A stretch of DNA of 40,783 nucleotides from an uncultured Bacteroidia bacterium. GTDB lineage: Bacteria > Bacteroidota > Bacteroidia > Bacteroidales > Prolixibacteraceae. Shown here piece after piece: positions 9,378 through 18,370 of the stretch. The stretch's first letter is position 1, and each line of letters starts with the position of its first letter. A program made the position numbers and the translations under genes. Below the pieces are notes generated by a model. The model saw only the letters and a list, made by a program, of their open reading frames with translations, was not told the origin of the DNA and did no database searches. The stretch lies in contig CAIVGL010000064.1 of assembly GCA_903905505.1 (NCBI GenBank), positions 1 through 40,783 of the forward strand. Direction: 5' to 3'.

Positions 9378-10238
9378 ATGAGACAACTAAAGATTACAAA
9401 ATCGATAACCAACCGCGAGAGTGCCTCGCTTGACAAATATCTTCAAGAAATCGGTAAGGAGGAGTTAATTACCGTTGAAGAAGAAGTTGAGTTAGCACAG
9501 CGTATTAAAAAAGGTGATCAAGCAGCTCTAGAGAAACTCACAAGAGCGAACTTGAGATTTGTGGTTTCTGTTGCTAAACAATATCAAAACCAAGGGTTAA
9601 GTCTACCCGACTTAATCAATGAAGGTAATCTTGGTCTAATCAAGGCTGCTGAAAAATTTGACGAAACAAGAGGATTTAAATTTATCTCTTACGCCGTTTG
9701 GTGGATTCGTCAGTCTATTCTTCAAGCATTGGCTGAGCAATCACGTATCGTAAGACTTCCTCTTAACCAAGTTGGGTCGTTGAATAAAATCAACAAGGCT
9801 TATTCTAAATTTGAGCAAGAGCACGAAAGAAGACCTTCACCTGAAGAGCTTGCCGAACAACTTGAACTGCCAGCAGATAAAGTTGCCGACACACTGCGCG
9901 TCTCAGGAAGACACGTATCTGTTGATGCTCCTTTTGTGGACGGAGAAGATAACAGCCTGTTAGATGTTTTAATCAACAACGATTCACCTAGCGCAGATAG
10001 AGCACTTATCGATGAATCACTTTCACGTGAGATCGATCGCTCCTTAACTACGCTAACCGAACGCGAAGCTGATATCATCAGGATGTTCTTTGGTATTGCT
10101 TGTCAAGAGATGACTCTTGAAGAGATCGGTGAACGATTTGGACTAACACGTGAAAGAGTTAGACAAATAAAGGAAAAAGCGATTCGTCGTCTACGCCATA
10201 CCTCTAGAAGCAAACTGCTTAAGACTTATTTAGGATAG
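9378..10238 (+). CDS. rpoD: Primary sigma-70 factor RpoD
   Basis: The housekeeping sigma factor, which directs RNA polymerase to the TAnnTTTG promoters seen in this window. At 286 aa it lacks region 1.1 and the long non-conserved insertion of the Escherichia protein, which is normal for Bacteroidota. Region 1.2 is at about 15-45, region 2 contains [36 protein letters not shown] and the promoter-melting [13 protein letters not shown], region 3 is around 135-180, and region 4 ends with [28 protein letters not shown], the -35/-33 recognition helix-turn-helix. A 50-base hairpin follows immediately. Confidence 0.96.
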   Translation: MRQLKITKSITNRESASLDKYLQEIGKEELITVEEEVELAQRIKKGDQAALEKLTRANLRFVVSVAKQYQNQGLSLPDLINEGNLGLIKAAEKFDETRGFKFISYAVWWIRQSILQALAEQSRIVRLPLNQVGSLNKINKAYSKFEQEHERRPSPEELAEQLELPADKVADTLRVSGRHVSVDAPFVDGEDNSLLDVLINNDSPSADRALIDESLSREIDRSLTTLTEREADIIRMFFGIACQEMTLEEIGERFGLTRERVRQIKEKAIRRLRHTSRSKLLKTYLG

Positions 10239-10250
10239 TCCCTATTCAAC

Positions 10251-10300
10251 TATATAAAAAAGGAAGAGACGCTATTTAGCGTCTCTTCCTTTTTTATATA
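10251..10300. terminator. Bidirectional hairpin terminator between rpoD and uvrB
   Basis: Bases 10251-10300 form an almost perfect self-complementary stem of about 24 bp centred at 10275/10276. It has a GC-rich core (GGAAGAGACGC and its complement) and flanking A and T tracts on both sides. The symmetry and the convergent neighbours (rpoD on +, uvrB on -) indicate that it stops transcription from both directions. Confidence 0.85.
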
Positions 10301-10342
10301 ACCTAAGCAAAGCAAAGCAATAGTCCAATACAAAAGGTCCTG

Positions 10343-12370
10343 TTACCCTTTAAGCTTTGTATTCAAAAATTCTTTTAATCGATACATCTCATCCCGTAAT
10401 CTAGCAGCCTCTATAAAATCTAGGTCTTTGGATGCTCTAGTCATCTCCTTCTGAGTTTTAAGAATGGTCTTCTCTAGGGCCTCAACAGTCATATATTTCA
10501 CCACTGGATCTGCAGCTACATCACCAATTTCTGAAGCCACATAACCATTCCCTATTAGAGATTTATCTGGTCGATACTCCAACCCTATAATTTCGCGAGT
10601 CGGTTTTATAATCTGAGTCGGCACCAGTCCATTTTCCTCATTGTAAGCGTGCTGTTTGATTCGACGATAATTGGCCGCATCTATGGTTCGTTGCATCGAA
10701 TCGGTGATCTTATCAGCATACATGATCACACGACCATTTAAATTTCGCGCCGCGCGTCCAGCAGTCTGCGTTAGGGAGCGCTCTGATCGAAGGAAACCCT
10801 CTTTGTCTGCATCCAATATGGCCACTAACGAAACCTCTGGCAAATCAAGTCCTTCACGCAAAAGATTGATTCCGATCAAAACATCAAAAACACCTTTACG
10901 CAGTTGTTCCATAATTTCAACTCGTTCCATCGTTTCCACATCTGAATGGATATAACGACATTTGATGTGCATCCGATCAAAATATTTTTGCAACTCTTCA
11001 GCCATTCTCTTGGTAAGGGTAGTCACTAAAACACGCTCATTCACAGCCACTCGCAAATGGATCTGTTCCATTAAATCATCGATCTGATTGATACGTGGAC
11101 GAATCTCGATCTGCGGATCTAGAAGCCCAGTTGGCCTAATAATTTGCTCCACCACAACACCTTGACTCTTTTCAAGTTCATAATTCGCAGGAGTGGCACT
11201 AACAAAAACCACTTGACGCGCAATCGATTCAAACTCTTCAAATTTCAATGGTCGGTTGTCAATGGCAGCTGGTAATCGAAACCCATAATCGACTAAATTA
11301 ACTTTCCGTGATCGATCGCCTCCATACATGGCATGGATCTGTGGCATGGTCACATGACTCTCATCAATCACCATCAAATAATCTTCCGGGAAATAATCCA
11401 GTAAACAAAATGGACGTGAACCCGGCTCTCGATTATCAAAATAACGTGAATAATTCTCTATTCCAGGGCAGTAACCTAATTCCCGAATCATCTCAAGATC
11501 ATAGGTGACTCGGTCTTCTATTCTCTTGGCCTCCAAGAACTTCCCAGACTGCTTAAAGAAATCAACATGTGCAACTAAATCGTTTTGTATCTTTTTAATT
11601 GCTAGCTGAATACTATCCTTCGTGGTCACGAATATCGTTGCTGGATAAATCACACAATGGTCCATCTCCTTAAGCGAAGCACCATTTTCAGCATTAAACA
11701 AGACAATCTCTTCAATCTCATCCCCATAGAAAACAATTCGAATGGCGTCGTCAGCATAGGCTGGAAAAATATCCACGGTATCCCCTTTTACTCTAAAGTT
11801 ACCCCGCTGAAAAATGATCTCACTTCGCGAATACATCGCATCCACTAATTGACGAAGAAAGACATTGCGACTAATCACTTCGCCAACTTTAACCTTAATC
11901 ACATTTGCATGAAAATCTTGCGGATTACCAATGCCGTAAAGGCACGACACCGAAGATACAACAATCACATCTCTTCTTCCCGAAAGCAAAGCGGAAGTCG
12001 TGCTTAGACGCAATTTCTCAATCTCTTTATTGATTGATAAGTCTTTCTCAATAAACGTGTCCGTTATCGGCAAATAGGCTTCTGGCTGATAATAATCATA
12101 GTAGGAGACAAAATATTCCACGGCATTCTCTGGAAAAAACTGCTTCATCTCCCCATATAACTGGGCTGCAAGGGTTTTATTATGACTTAAAATTAGCGTT
12201 GGCTTCTGCACTTGTGTAATCACATTAGCCATTGTAAACGTTTTACCAGACCCCGTTACCCCAAGTAACGTTTGATAGGGATGATCCGCGCGAACGCCAT
12301 CAACAAGTTGAATAATGGCTTGTGGCTGATCCCCAGTAGGCTTATAGTCTGATATTAGTTTGAAATCCAT
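10343..12370 (-). CDS. uvrB: UvrABC excinuclease subunit B
   Basis: UvrB is the damage-verifying helicase-like subunit of nucleotide excision repair and works with UvrA and UvrC, neither of which is in this window. Seen: Walker A GVTGSGKT at about 37-44, the beta-hairpin YYDYYQPEAY that inserts into DNA, Walker B DESHV, helicase motifs LREGLDLPEVSLVAILDADKEG and QTAGRAARN, and a C-terminal UVR coiled coil (DLDFIEAARLRDEM) that binds UvrC. The frame extends to a GTG at 12379 overlapping the stop of the upstream HAD gene, but the ATG at 12370 gives MDFKLISDYKPTGDQP, the usual UvrB N-terminus (675 aa). It is probably co-transcribed with the HAD gene. Confidence 0.95.
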   Translation of the reverse strand: MDFKLISDYKPTGDQPQAIIQLVDGVRADHPYQTLLGVTGSGKTFTMANVITQVQKPTLILSHNKTLAAQLYGEMKQFFPENAVEYFVSYYDYYQPEAYLPITDTFIEKDLSINKEIEKLRLSTTSALLSGRRDVIVVSSVSCLYGIGNPQDFHANVIKVKVGEVISRNVFLRQLVDAMYSRSEIIFQRGNFRVKGDTVDIFPAYADDAIRIVFYGDEIEEIVLFNAENGASLKEMDHCVIYPATIFVTTKDSIQLAIKKIQNDLVAHVDFFKQSGKFLEAKRIEDRVTYDLEMIRELGYCPGIENYSRYFDNREPGSRPFCLLDYFPEDYLMVIDESHVTMPQIHAMYGGDRSRKVNLVDYGFRLPAAIDNRPLKFEEFESIARQVVFVSATPANYELEKSQGVVVEQIIRPTGLLDPQIEIRPRINQIDDLMEQIHLRVAVNERVLVTTLTKRMAEELQKYFDRMHIKCRYIHSDVETMERVEIMEQLRKGVFDVLIGINLLREGLDLPEVSLVAILDADKEGFLRSERSLTQTAGRAARNLNGRVIMYADKITDSMQRTIDAANYRRIKQHAYNEENGLVPTQIIKPTREIIGLEYRPDKSLIGNGYVASEIGDVAADPVVKYMTVEALEKTILKTQKEMTRASKDLDFIEAARLRDEMYRLKEFLNTKLKG

Positions 12371-12378
12371 AAATTCCA

Positions 12379-13002
12379 CTAAATATTTTCTCCAGTTGTC
12401 ACCTCGTAAAACTGCGTCACATCCACCACAAACATTCCAGCTCGAATAGCGGCTTCAATACCAAGTCTTCCATCTTCATACACTTCGCATTCCGAAGGAG
12501 CGACTCCAATAAGTTCAGCAGCCTTTAAAAAAGTGTCTGGAAAAGGTTTATGATTGATCACATCTTCTGCTGCAACCACATGTTCAAAACAATCCTTAAC
12601 ACCTGCAATTTCAAGAGTTCTCCAGGCTAAATGCTGTGATCCGCCAGTCCCGCAGGCCATCGGAATCTTACCTTTATAGGCTCGAATAAGGTCAACGATT
12701 GGGACAATAGGCTGAGCCAGATGCATTGTTTTCTCAAAACGCTCCTCTTTGCGCAGGGAGAATTCCATTGGATCAAAATCAAGGTCAAACTTATTTTTTA
12801 AATATTCGCAGGTCTGCAACGCAGGAACACCTGTCACCTCTGCAAATAACTCAGTTGTGAAATCTATTCCATATTCGGCAGCCGTGGTTCGCCATGCAAT
12901 AAAATGAACCGGCATGGTATCACAAATGGTCCCATCAATGTCAAAAATCAACCCTTTAGCTAACGGATTTGGTACTATTTTCATCCTCTTCTTTATTATC
13001 AT
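12379..13002 (-). CDS. HAD-superfamily phosphatase, beta-phosphoglucomutase/YqaB-like
   Basis: A cytoplasmic haloacid-dehalogenase-type sugar-phosphate phosphatase or mutase. HAD motif I is FDIDGTICDT (nucleophilic Asp and acid/base Asp two residues on), motif II is MACGTGGS, the lysine motif is HKPFPDTF, and the acidic motif IV is YEDGRLGIEAA. A helical cap lies between motifs I and II. It resembles fructose-1-phosphate/6-phosphogluconate-type phosphatases (YqaB/YcjU group); the substrate is not assigned. The start at 13002 is chosen because GAGGA lies five bases upstream of it. A shorter ATG at 12984 and a longer TTG at 13014 are also in frame. The stop codon touches the alternative uvrB GTG. 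Confidence 0.8.
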   Translation of the reverse strand: MIIKKRMKIVPNPLAKGLIFDIDGTICDTMPVHFIAWRTTAAEYGIDFTTELFAEVTGVPALQTCEYLKNKFDLDFDPMEFSLRKEERFEKTMHLAQPIVPIVDLIRAYKGKIPMACGTGGSQHLAWRTLEIAGVKDCFEHVVAAEDVINHKPFPDTFLKAAELIGVAPSECEVYEDGRLGIEAAIRAGMFVVDVTQFYEVTTGENI

Positions 13003-13100
13003 TTTAATCCTCAAAAATAAGGATATAAAAGTTTACCTGAGTTTTATTTAATAGTTAATTAGAAATAGATTAATTTGCAAGCGTAACAACGGATTAAAAC

Positions 13101-13532
13101 ATGCCCAATTCTGAACTTTATTTGCCAACTGTAGTCCCTCAATGGGGCATATTTTTAGGAATCGTTCTACTCACCATCGGCTTTGTAGATAAGAACAGAC
13201 GCCTAACCCTTATTGGCTGGATCACACTAGTCTGCACCGGACTAGCAGCACTTTATTTTAATTTATTAAGTGGGCTTTCTCAGCTTGAGATCACAAGTGC
13301 TGACACAGCCCTAAAACTCCTTATCTCAACTGGGTGGCAAAGTGCGGCGGGTGGAGTGCTTGCCTTGTCTGCCTTATTATTCTTTTACTTTGAAAAGAAA
13401 CGATATACGTTACTCTCATTTTTAACAATTTCCTACTTTATACTTATATTCTTCCTGTATGTTCAAGTTTCAGACTCTGCAGGAAAGAGGATTAAAAATG
13501 AGTCAAAAACAGAACAAAAACAAGCCAAATAA
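13101..13532 (+). CDS. Small membrane protein of unknown function
   Basis: I do not recognise this 143 aa protein. It has four hydrophobic segments, about residues 11-28 (WGIFLGIVLLTIGF), 33-54, 77-96 and 103-122, and a short charged, lysine-rich C-terminus probably in the cytoplasm. No catalytic motif is visible. It lies nine bases before the next gene on the same strand, so the two are probably one transcript and may act together. It is divergent from the HAD-uvrB pair. Confidence 0.7.
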   Translation: MPNSELYLPTVVPQWGIFLGIVLLTIGFVDKNRRLTLIGWITLVCTGLAALYFNLLSGLSQLEITSADTALKLLISTGWQSAAGGVLALSALLFFYFEKKRYTLLSFLTISYFILIFFLYVQVSDSAGKRIKNESKTEQKQAK

Positions 13533-13541
13533 ATCAATATT

Positions 13542-14078
13542 ATGAATTTAAATGAACCAAATGGTCTTTGGGAAATCTTAAAGATTGGAATACCTGCGTT
13601 ATTAGTATTTCTTACAGCCTATTTTATGTTTCGAGACATGCTCGAAAATAATCAGAAACAACGCGAAATGGAGTTGCAAATTAAGAACTCCAAATTGATC
13701 CTACCGATAAAATTGCAGGCTTATGAAAGACTTACCTTGCTCTTAGAACGAATATCTCCTCAATCCTTATTGATTCGTATTTCACCTCATGAATTAACGG
13801 CGTCAGCTTATCATCAAGAGTTACTAAGTCATGTCAGACAGGAATTTGACCATAATTTATCTCAGCAAATCTATGTGTCTCAGACGCTTTGGGAAACAAT
13901 TCGAGGAGCCAAAGAGAATCTAATTCGGATCATCAACCAGGCAGCCGAAGAGATAGAAAATGATGTACCTGCCTTATTATTAAGCACTAAGATCATTGAA
14001 AACTACCTGAGCTCAAATGATCAGCTAATTTCCAACGCGATCAACACCCTTAAAAAGGAGTTCAGCAAATTAGGGTAA
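13542..14078 (+). CDS. Membrane-anchored helical protein of unknown function
   Basis: A 178 aa protein with one N-terminal membrane helix (about residues 13-28, IGIPALLVFLTAYFMF) and then a charged, helical cytoplasmic domain. The segment KLQAYERLTLLLERISPQSLLIRIS and the later FDHNLSQQIYVSQTLWETIRGAKEN look like a conserved Bacteroidota family of unknown function, but I cannot name it securely. It is probably translated from the same transcript as the four-helix protein directly upstream. No enzymatic motif is visible. Confidence 0.72.
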   Translation: MNLNEPNGLWEILKIGIPALLVFLTAYFMFRDMLENNQKQREMELQIKNSKLILPIKLQAYERLTLLLERISPQSLLIRISPHELTASAYHQELLSHVRQEFDHNLSQQIYVSQTLWETIRGAKENLIRIINQAAEEIENDVPALLLSTKIIENYLSSNDQLISNAINTLKKEFSKLG

Positions 14079-14108
14079 ACAGATTGCTTGATTCGTAATT
14101 CGCAGATC

Positions 14109-14133
14109 AAAAAGATTACAAATCAATCTTTTT
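14109..14133. terminator. AT-rich hairpin at the convergent end of exuT
   Basis: A 9-bp stem (arms 14109-14117 and 14125-14133, loop of 7) overlaps the exuT stop codon at 14116-14118 and sits 31 bases past the rightward gene's stop. It has A and T runs on the outer sides but little GC, so it is only a modest terminator candidate. Confidence 0.4.
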
Positions 14134-15450
14134 AAATTTAGGAACTAACAAATGCATGATTGTCCAGGCTAATATGTAAGCAAAAGCACAAATCATAAAC
14201 ATAATACCATATCCAATCCGGATATCACCAGCAGCTTTATAATGGTCAAAGAGCACGCCTGCTGACTTTGCAATCATAATTCCGCCAATGGCCCCAGCCA
14301 TTCCTCCAATGCCTGTCACAGAAGCAATAGCCCGTTTAGGAAACATATCAGAAACAGTGGTGAAAATATTGGCAGACCAGGCCTGATGAGCTGAGGCTGC
14401 AATACCAATGATCACTACAGCATACCACATATTATACCCTCCAAAATATTGCGCCGAAAGGACTAATAACGGGAATAAGGCATAAATAAACATAGCCCTT
14501 TTTCGAGCTACGTTGGCATCCATACCGTGCTCCATAAAATACTTAGGCAACCAACCACCCAAGACACTTCCAAATGTGGTCATGATATAAACAACAGCAA
14601 TAGGAAAACTCACCTCGGTCCCTTTAAGCCCATACTGTTCTTTCAGAAATGCAGGCAACCAAAAAAGAAAAAACCACCAAACAGGATCTGTTAATAGTTT
14701 GCCTATAAAGAATGCCCACGTTTGTCTGAAAGTTAGAAGTTTAAACCAGCTAATCTTAGCTGCAGCATTAGATTCTGCAACTGAAAGTTCATCTTTATCA
14801 CTTAAGATAAAATCATATTCCGCCTGAGATAACTTACCATTCTGAAGCTTATTCTCCGGAGAATCATAAATATAATACCAGAATATCAGCCAAATAAGAC
14901 CAATAGCACCAGTGACTACGAAGGCCATCTGCCAACCCCAGGTGATGGCTATCCAAGGGACAACCAAGGGAGCTACGATGGCTCCAATATTAGTTCCGGA
15001 GTTATATATTCCTGTGGCAAAAGCTCTCTCCTTTTTAGGAAACCACTCGGCGATAGTTTTATTAGCCGCAGGAAAATTCCCAGCCTCTGGAACCCCTAAG
15101 GCAGCCCTAGCTACTCCAAAACCAAAAGGGCTTTTTGCCAAGGCATGTCCAATTGCGGCAAGACTCCAGCCAAACAAAGAGATGGCATACCCGATCTTTG
15201 TTCCAAATCGATCGATTACCCCACCAATAACAAGCATTCCTGATGCATATGCAATTTGAAAACAGATCACAATATTGGCATAAACCGATTCATAACGCAA
15301 CGGATCAGAACCAAATAACCCAGCCCCTTCTAGAAAAGGCTTTAACAGGCTTATAACCTGACGATCAAGGTAATTAATTGTCGTTGCAAAAAATACCAAG
15401 GCACAAATAGTCCATCGATAACTGCCTAACTGTTTATTTAATTCGCTCAT
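14116..15450 (-). CDS. exuT: Hexuronate MFS transporter (ExuT-like, ACS family)
   Basis: A 444 aa major-facilitator permease of the anion:cation symporter family, expected to import galacturonate and/or glucuronate with H+ across the inner membrane. About twelve hydrophobic helices are visible. Family signatures are NYLDRQVISLLKPFL in helix 1, the loop 2-3 motif GGVIDRFGTKIGYAISLFGWS, GVPEAGNFPAANKTIAEWFPKKERAFATGIYNSGTNIGA between helices 4 and 5, and SDMFPKRAIASVTGIGGMAGAIGG in the second half. It is the last gene of a leftward uxaE-uxaC-exuT operon, which fixes uronate as the likely substrate. Sister ACS transporters for galactonate or glucarate cannot be excluded on sequence alone. Confidence 0.85.
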   Translation of the reverse strand: MSELNKQLGSYRWTICALVFFATTINYLDRQVISLLKPFLEGAGLFGSDPLRYESVYANIVICFQIAYASGMLVIGGVIDRFGTKIGYAISLFGWSLAAIGHALAKSPFGFGVARAALGVPEAGNFPAANKTIAEWFPKKERAFATGIYNSGTNIGAIVAPLVVPWIAITWGWQMAFVVTGAIGLIWLIFWYYIYDSPENKLQNGKLSQAEYDFILSDKDELSVAESNAAAKISWFKLLTFRQTWAFFIGKLLTDPVWWFFLFWLPAFLKEQYGLKGTEVSFPIAVVYIMTTFGSVLGGWLPKYFMEHGMDANVARKRAMFIYALFPLLVLSAQYFGGYNMWYAVVIIGIAASAHQAWSANIFTTVSDMFPKRAIASVTGIGGMAGAIGGIMIAKSAGVLFDHYKAAGDIRIGYGIMFMICAFAYILAWTIMHLLVPKFKKIDL

Positions 15451-15517
15451 TTAGTTTGGTTAATTAGTTGTAAATTTCAATAGGCCAACATAGCCAAAGA
15501 ACTTGATATTATTTTAG

Positions 15518-16924
15518 TTATAGTCCAAAATCAAAATAACGCTGCGCATTGTTGTAGGAGATATCTTCAACCATTGAACCTAAAAACTTCAAATCAGCTG
15601 GTAACTCACCATTCACTACATCCTGACCGATCAGGTTGCACAAAATCCGTCGAAAATACTCATGCCGTGAGTAGGATAGAAAACTCCTAGAATCAGTCAA
15701 CATTCCCACAAATCGACTTAATAATCCCATATTCGACAAGGCATTAATCTGAGCGGTCATCCCCTCTTTTTGATCTAAAAACCACCAGCCTGAGCCCCAT
15801 TGAATTTTACCTGGCGTCACACCATCCTGGAAATTGCCAATCATTGTGGCCATCATCTCATTGTCACTCGGATTTAAATTGTAAAGAATGGTGCGCGTTA
15901 ACTTACCCTCAAAATCTAGCTTACCTAGAAATTTAGCTAATGCAGCAGCCATCGAGAAATCGCCAATCGAATCAAACCCCTTATCAGGTCCAACCGTAGC
16001 GTTCATGCGTAAATTATTGTTGCGCAACGCCCCAAGGTGATATTGCTGCGTCCAATTACGTGAGTGGTCCATCACCGCAAATTCATAGAGCATGGCCGAC
16101 TTAAACAGTAATATTTCTTCAAATGAAGCCGATTTTCCAGCTCGAACATTGCTGAAAATCTTTCGTATTTCAGCAATCGTATAATCCTGCGCATAGATCG
16201 TTTCCAATCCATGGTCTGACAACCGACAGCCATTTTGATGAAAATAGTGATGTCTATTTTCTAATGCACCCATAAGCTCATCAAATGTGCGAATAGTGCT
16301 CGCCGAGACTTGCTCTAATTGATCAATATATGCGTTAAATGCTTTAGAATCCTCAATGGCCATTGCTTTATCAGGCCTCCAAGCCGGTATTACCTTCACC
16401 TCAAAACCATCCTTTTGAATGGATTGATGGTAGTGCAAGTCATCAATTGGATCATCGGTCGTGCAGATAACTTTAACATTTGCCCTCTTAATGATTCCTC
16501 GACAACTAAAATCTGGTTGACTAAGCATCTGGTTACAATCATCCCAGATCTGCTTCGCGGTAACAGGACTTAGCAAGGAGTTGATGCCAAAAGGTTTACG
16601 CAACTCTAGGTGAGTCCAATGATACAAAGGATTACGCATGGTATGAGGTGCTGTCTCAGCCCATTTTTGGAACTTTTCCCAGTCAGAAGCCTCTCCAGTG
16701 CAATAGTGCTCTGCGACCCCATTTGTCCGCATGGCACGCCATTTATAATGATCTCCGTGAAGCCAAATTTCTGACAGATTATTAAATCGACGATCTTCAG
16801 CTATCTCTTGTGGTGAAATATGACAATGGTAATCAAAGAGCGGCATCTTCGCCGCATAGTCATGATAGAGTTGCTTGGCAAAGTCAGATTGCAACAAAAA
16901 ATCATCATCCATAAATGGTTTCAT
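15518..16924 (-). CDS. uxaC: Glucuronate (uronate) isomerase
   Basis: UxaC interconverts D-glucuronate with D-fructuronate and D-galacturonate with D-tagaturonate, the entry step of uronate catabolism in the cytoplasm. The 468 aa length is normal for this amidohydrolase-superfamily member. The metal-binding HxH pair is H33 and H35 in FDYHCHIS. Other family stretches are ICTTDDPIDDLHYH, QYHLGALRNNNLRMNATVGPDKGFDSIGD and GMLTDSRSFLSYSRHEYFRRILCNLIG. The N-terminus (MKPFMDDDFLLQSD) is the usual one for the family. It lies 37 bases downstream of uxaE and 67 upstream of exuT on the same strand. Confidence 0.96.
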   Translation of the reverse strand: MKPFMDDDFLLQSDFAKQLYHDYAAKMPLFDYHCHISPQEIAEDRRFNNLSEIWLHGDHYKWRAMRTNGVAEHYCTGEASDWEKFQKWAETAPHTMRNPLYHWTHLELRKPFGINSLLSPVTAKQIWDDCNQMLSQPDFSCRGIIKRANVKVICTTDDPIDDLHYHQSIQKDGFEVKVIPAWRPDKAMAIEDSKAFNAYIDQLEQVSASTIRTFDELMGALENRHHYFHQNGCRLSDHGLETIYAQDYTIAEIRKIFSNVRAGKSASFEEILLFKSAMLYEFAVMDHSRNWTQQYHLGALRNNNLRMNATVGPDKGFDSIGDFSMAAALAKFLGKLDFEGKLTRTILYNLNPSDNEMMATMIGNFQDGVTPGKIQWGSGWWFLDQKEGMTAQINALSNMGLLSRFVGMLTDSRSFLSYSRHEYFRRILCNLIGQDVVNGELPADLKFLGSMVEDISYNNAQRYFDFGL

Positions 16925-16961
16925 GGTCCTGAGTCTTTAGGTTATGAAGTCGTGAGACTTC

Positions 16962-18209
16962 TTATAATTCAAAAAGTCTTTTCAAATGACGCTCATACAA
17001 ATTCTCCTCTACACACGAACCAATCAAATCACGATGTTTTTTCAACAAATCGGTATAGTGTGTTCCACTCTCCGCGGCAATCTTATATCCAACGTGAATC
17101 AATTGTCTGAAGTTTGGATTGTAATCAGCCTGCCCTGGAATATGGCGAAGGGTATTTGCAAATTTTGCACTATCCCAAAGATTCACCTCTTGAGCCGAAG
17201 GCAATTCAGCCTGTTTAATATCAATGACATCTGCATAAGGAGCACATAACTCCTCCTGACGAGATAACGCTGAAGTGTAAAAATGCTTAGCTAAATCTAA
17301 CGCCTCACCACCAGCAAGAGCTAAACCAATTACCTCTTCAAGCCAAGTCGTACCAGCAGTTTTTATATGTATTCCCTTATCGTATTTCTTAATGATTCTG
17401 GCAATCTCGGGATAGATTGAAAATTTATCTGAACCCGAATGAACACTTAATTTTAGATTAGCAGGTAATCCAAACTCTTTGATGGCATAATCAATAACTA
17501 AAATATCTTCTTCAAATTCACGAGCAAATTGTGCAATGTCACCCACATAATTAACCCCTTTATTGAAACGACCGGTGAACTTAGGAGCAATAGTCTGAAC
17601 TGGAATGCCATTTTCAGCGATCATCTTTAAAATAAAGAATAGTTCGACTGGCGTTTGTGGGACCTCCACCTCATCGATTGAAACTTCAGTAACAAAATTA
17701 GCTGCACCTTTCTGCTCCGCAATGAAACGGTATATACCACCTGCCTCAACCATAGCGGCAAGGAACTTCTGCGCAATCTGCTCAAGCAGTTGATCCGAGA
17801 TGATAAATGGAGCTGCAATACCAGGAATGTTTAAAGAACCAGCATATTTCGCACAAGAAGCTTTAAAACTGGTAATTTCTGACGGAGTCGATAAGGTGCC
17901 AATCTTGCTGGCCACATCCAACGTGAAAAAGTCAGACGAGGAGAGAAATCCCTGAACATTAGAAAGATTAATATGATCAGCATCAACAAAATACTGACCC
18001 TTATACCCTAACGCTAAAACAGCAGCATCAGCCTCAATTCGAGTATCTTCTGGCTTTGAATGAATATACGAATGCTCTCTATTTGACTTATTCCAAACTG
18101 GAATTATCTCTATTCCCTTTTGTGCCGCCTTTGTTACCGCCCTTAATTGAGCTTCGCCTTGATGACCAAAACGATCTCCAATGCCTAAACTGTATTTACC
18201 TATCTGCAT
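16962..18209 (-). CDS. uxaE: Tagaturonate/fructuronate epimerase (UxaE family)
   Basis: UxaE-type enzymes epimerise D-tagaturonate to D-fructuronate, joining the galacturonate branch to the glucuronate branch without UxaB or UxaA. The 415 aa protein begins MQIGKYSLGIGDRFGHQGEAQL, and contains AVLALGYKGQYFVDADHINL, KMIAENGIPVQTIAPKFTGRFNKGVNYVGD and LSVHSGSDKFSIYPEI, stretches I associate with this metal-dependent family. The absence of tagaturonate reductase and altronate dehydratase from the window agrees with this role. It is the first gene of the leftward operon and starts next to the probable LacI operators. The family assignment is good; the exact reaction is inferred from family and neighbours. 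Confidence 0.85.
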   Translation of the reverse strand: MQIGKYSLGIGDRFGHQGEAQLRAVTKAAQKGIEIIPVWNKSNREHSYIHSKPEDTRIEADAAVLALGYKGQYFVDADHINLSNVQGFLSSSDFFTLDVASKIGTLSTPSEITSFKASCAKYAGSLNIPGIAAPFIISDQLLEQIAQKFLAAMVEAGGIYRFIAEQKGAANFVTEVSIDEVEVPQTPVELFFILKMIAENGIPVQTIAPKFTGRFNKGVNYVGDIAQFAREFEEDILVIDYAIKEFGLPANLKLSVHSGSDKFSIYPEIARIIKKYDKGIHIKTAGTTWLEEVIGLALAGGEALDLAKHFYTSALSRQEELCAPYADVIDIKQAELPSAQEVNLWDSAKFANTLRHIPGQADYNPNFRQLIHVGYKIAAESGTHYTDLLKKHRDLIGSCVEENLYERHLKRLFEL

Positions 18210-18279
18210 ATTTCGTTAACTAATTGTATTTATCTTATCTTTGTATTTGCACCAGCTAGAAAAGCTAGATTTATTTATC

Positions 18280-18293
18280 CGTGTTCGTTCACG
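18280..18293. promoter_or_regulatory. Probable LacI-family operator, copy 1
   Basis: CGTGTTCGTTCACG is an imperfect palindrome (CGTG, six central bases, CACG), the form expected for a LacI-family operator. It shares 13 of 14 bases with a second copy 91 bases to the right, and the matching extends a few bases outside (CCGTG on the left, CACGA on the right). It lies in the probable leader of the leftward operon. Binding by the adjacent LacI protein is inferred. Confidence 0.65.
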
Positions 18294-18370
18294 AAGGTAA
18301 TTTCTTTTCTTTTAAATCAAAAATATCGCCCCCCCTTTTCGATCATTTTTCTAAAAGATTATTTTTATTC

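Noticed and set aside
10304-10320. Short AAGCA tandem repeat
   Set aside because: Only about three five-base units; not distinguishable from chance in an AT-rich gap.
18329-18337. Run of nine C bases in the divergent control region, considered as a phase-variable tract
   Set aside because: It is not inside a gene or between a -33 and -7 box, so length change has no evident effect on expression.
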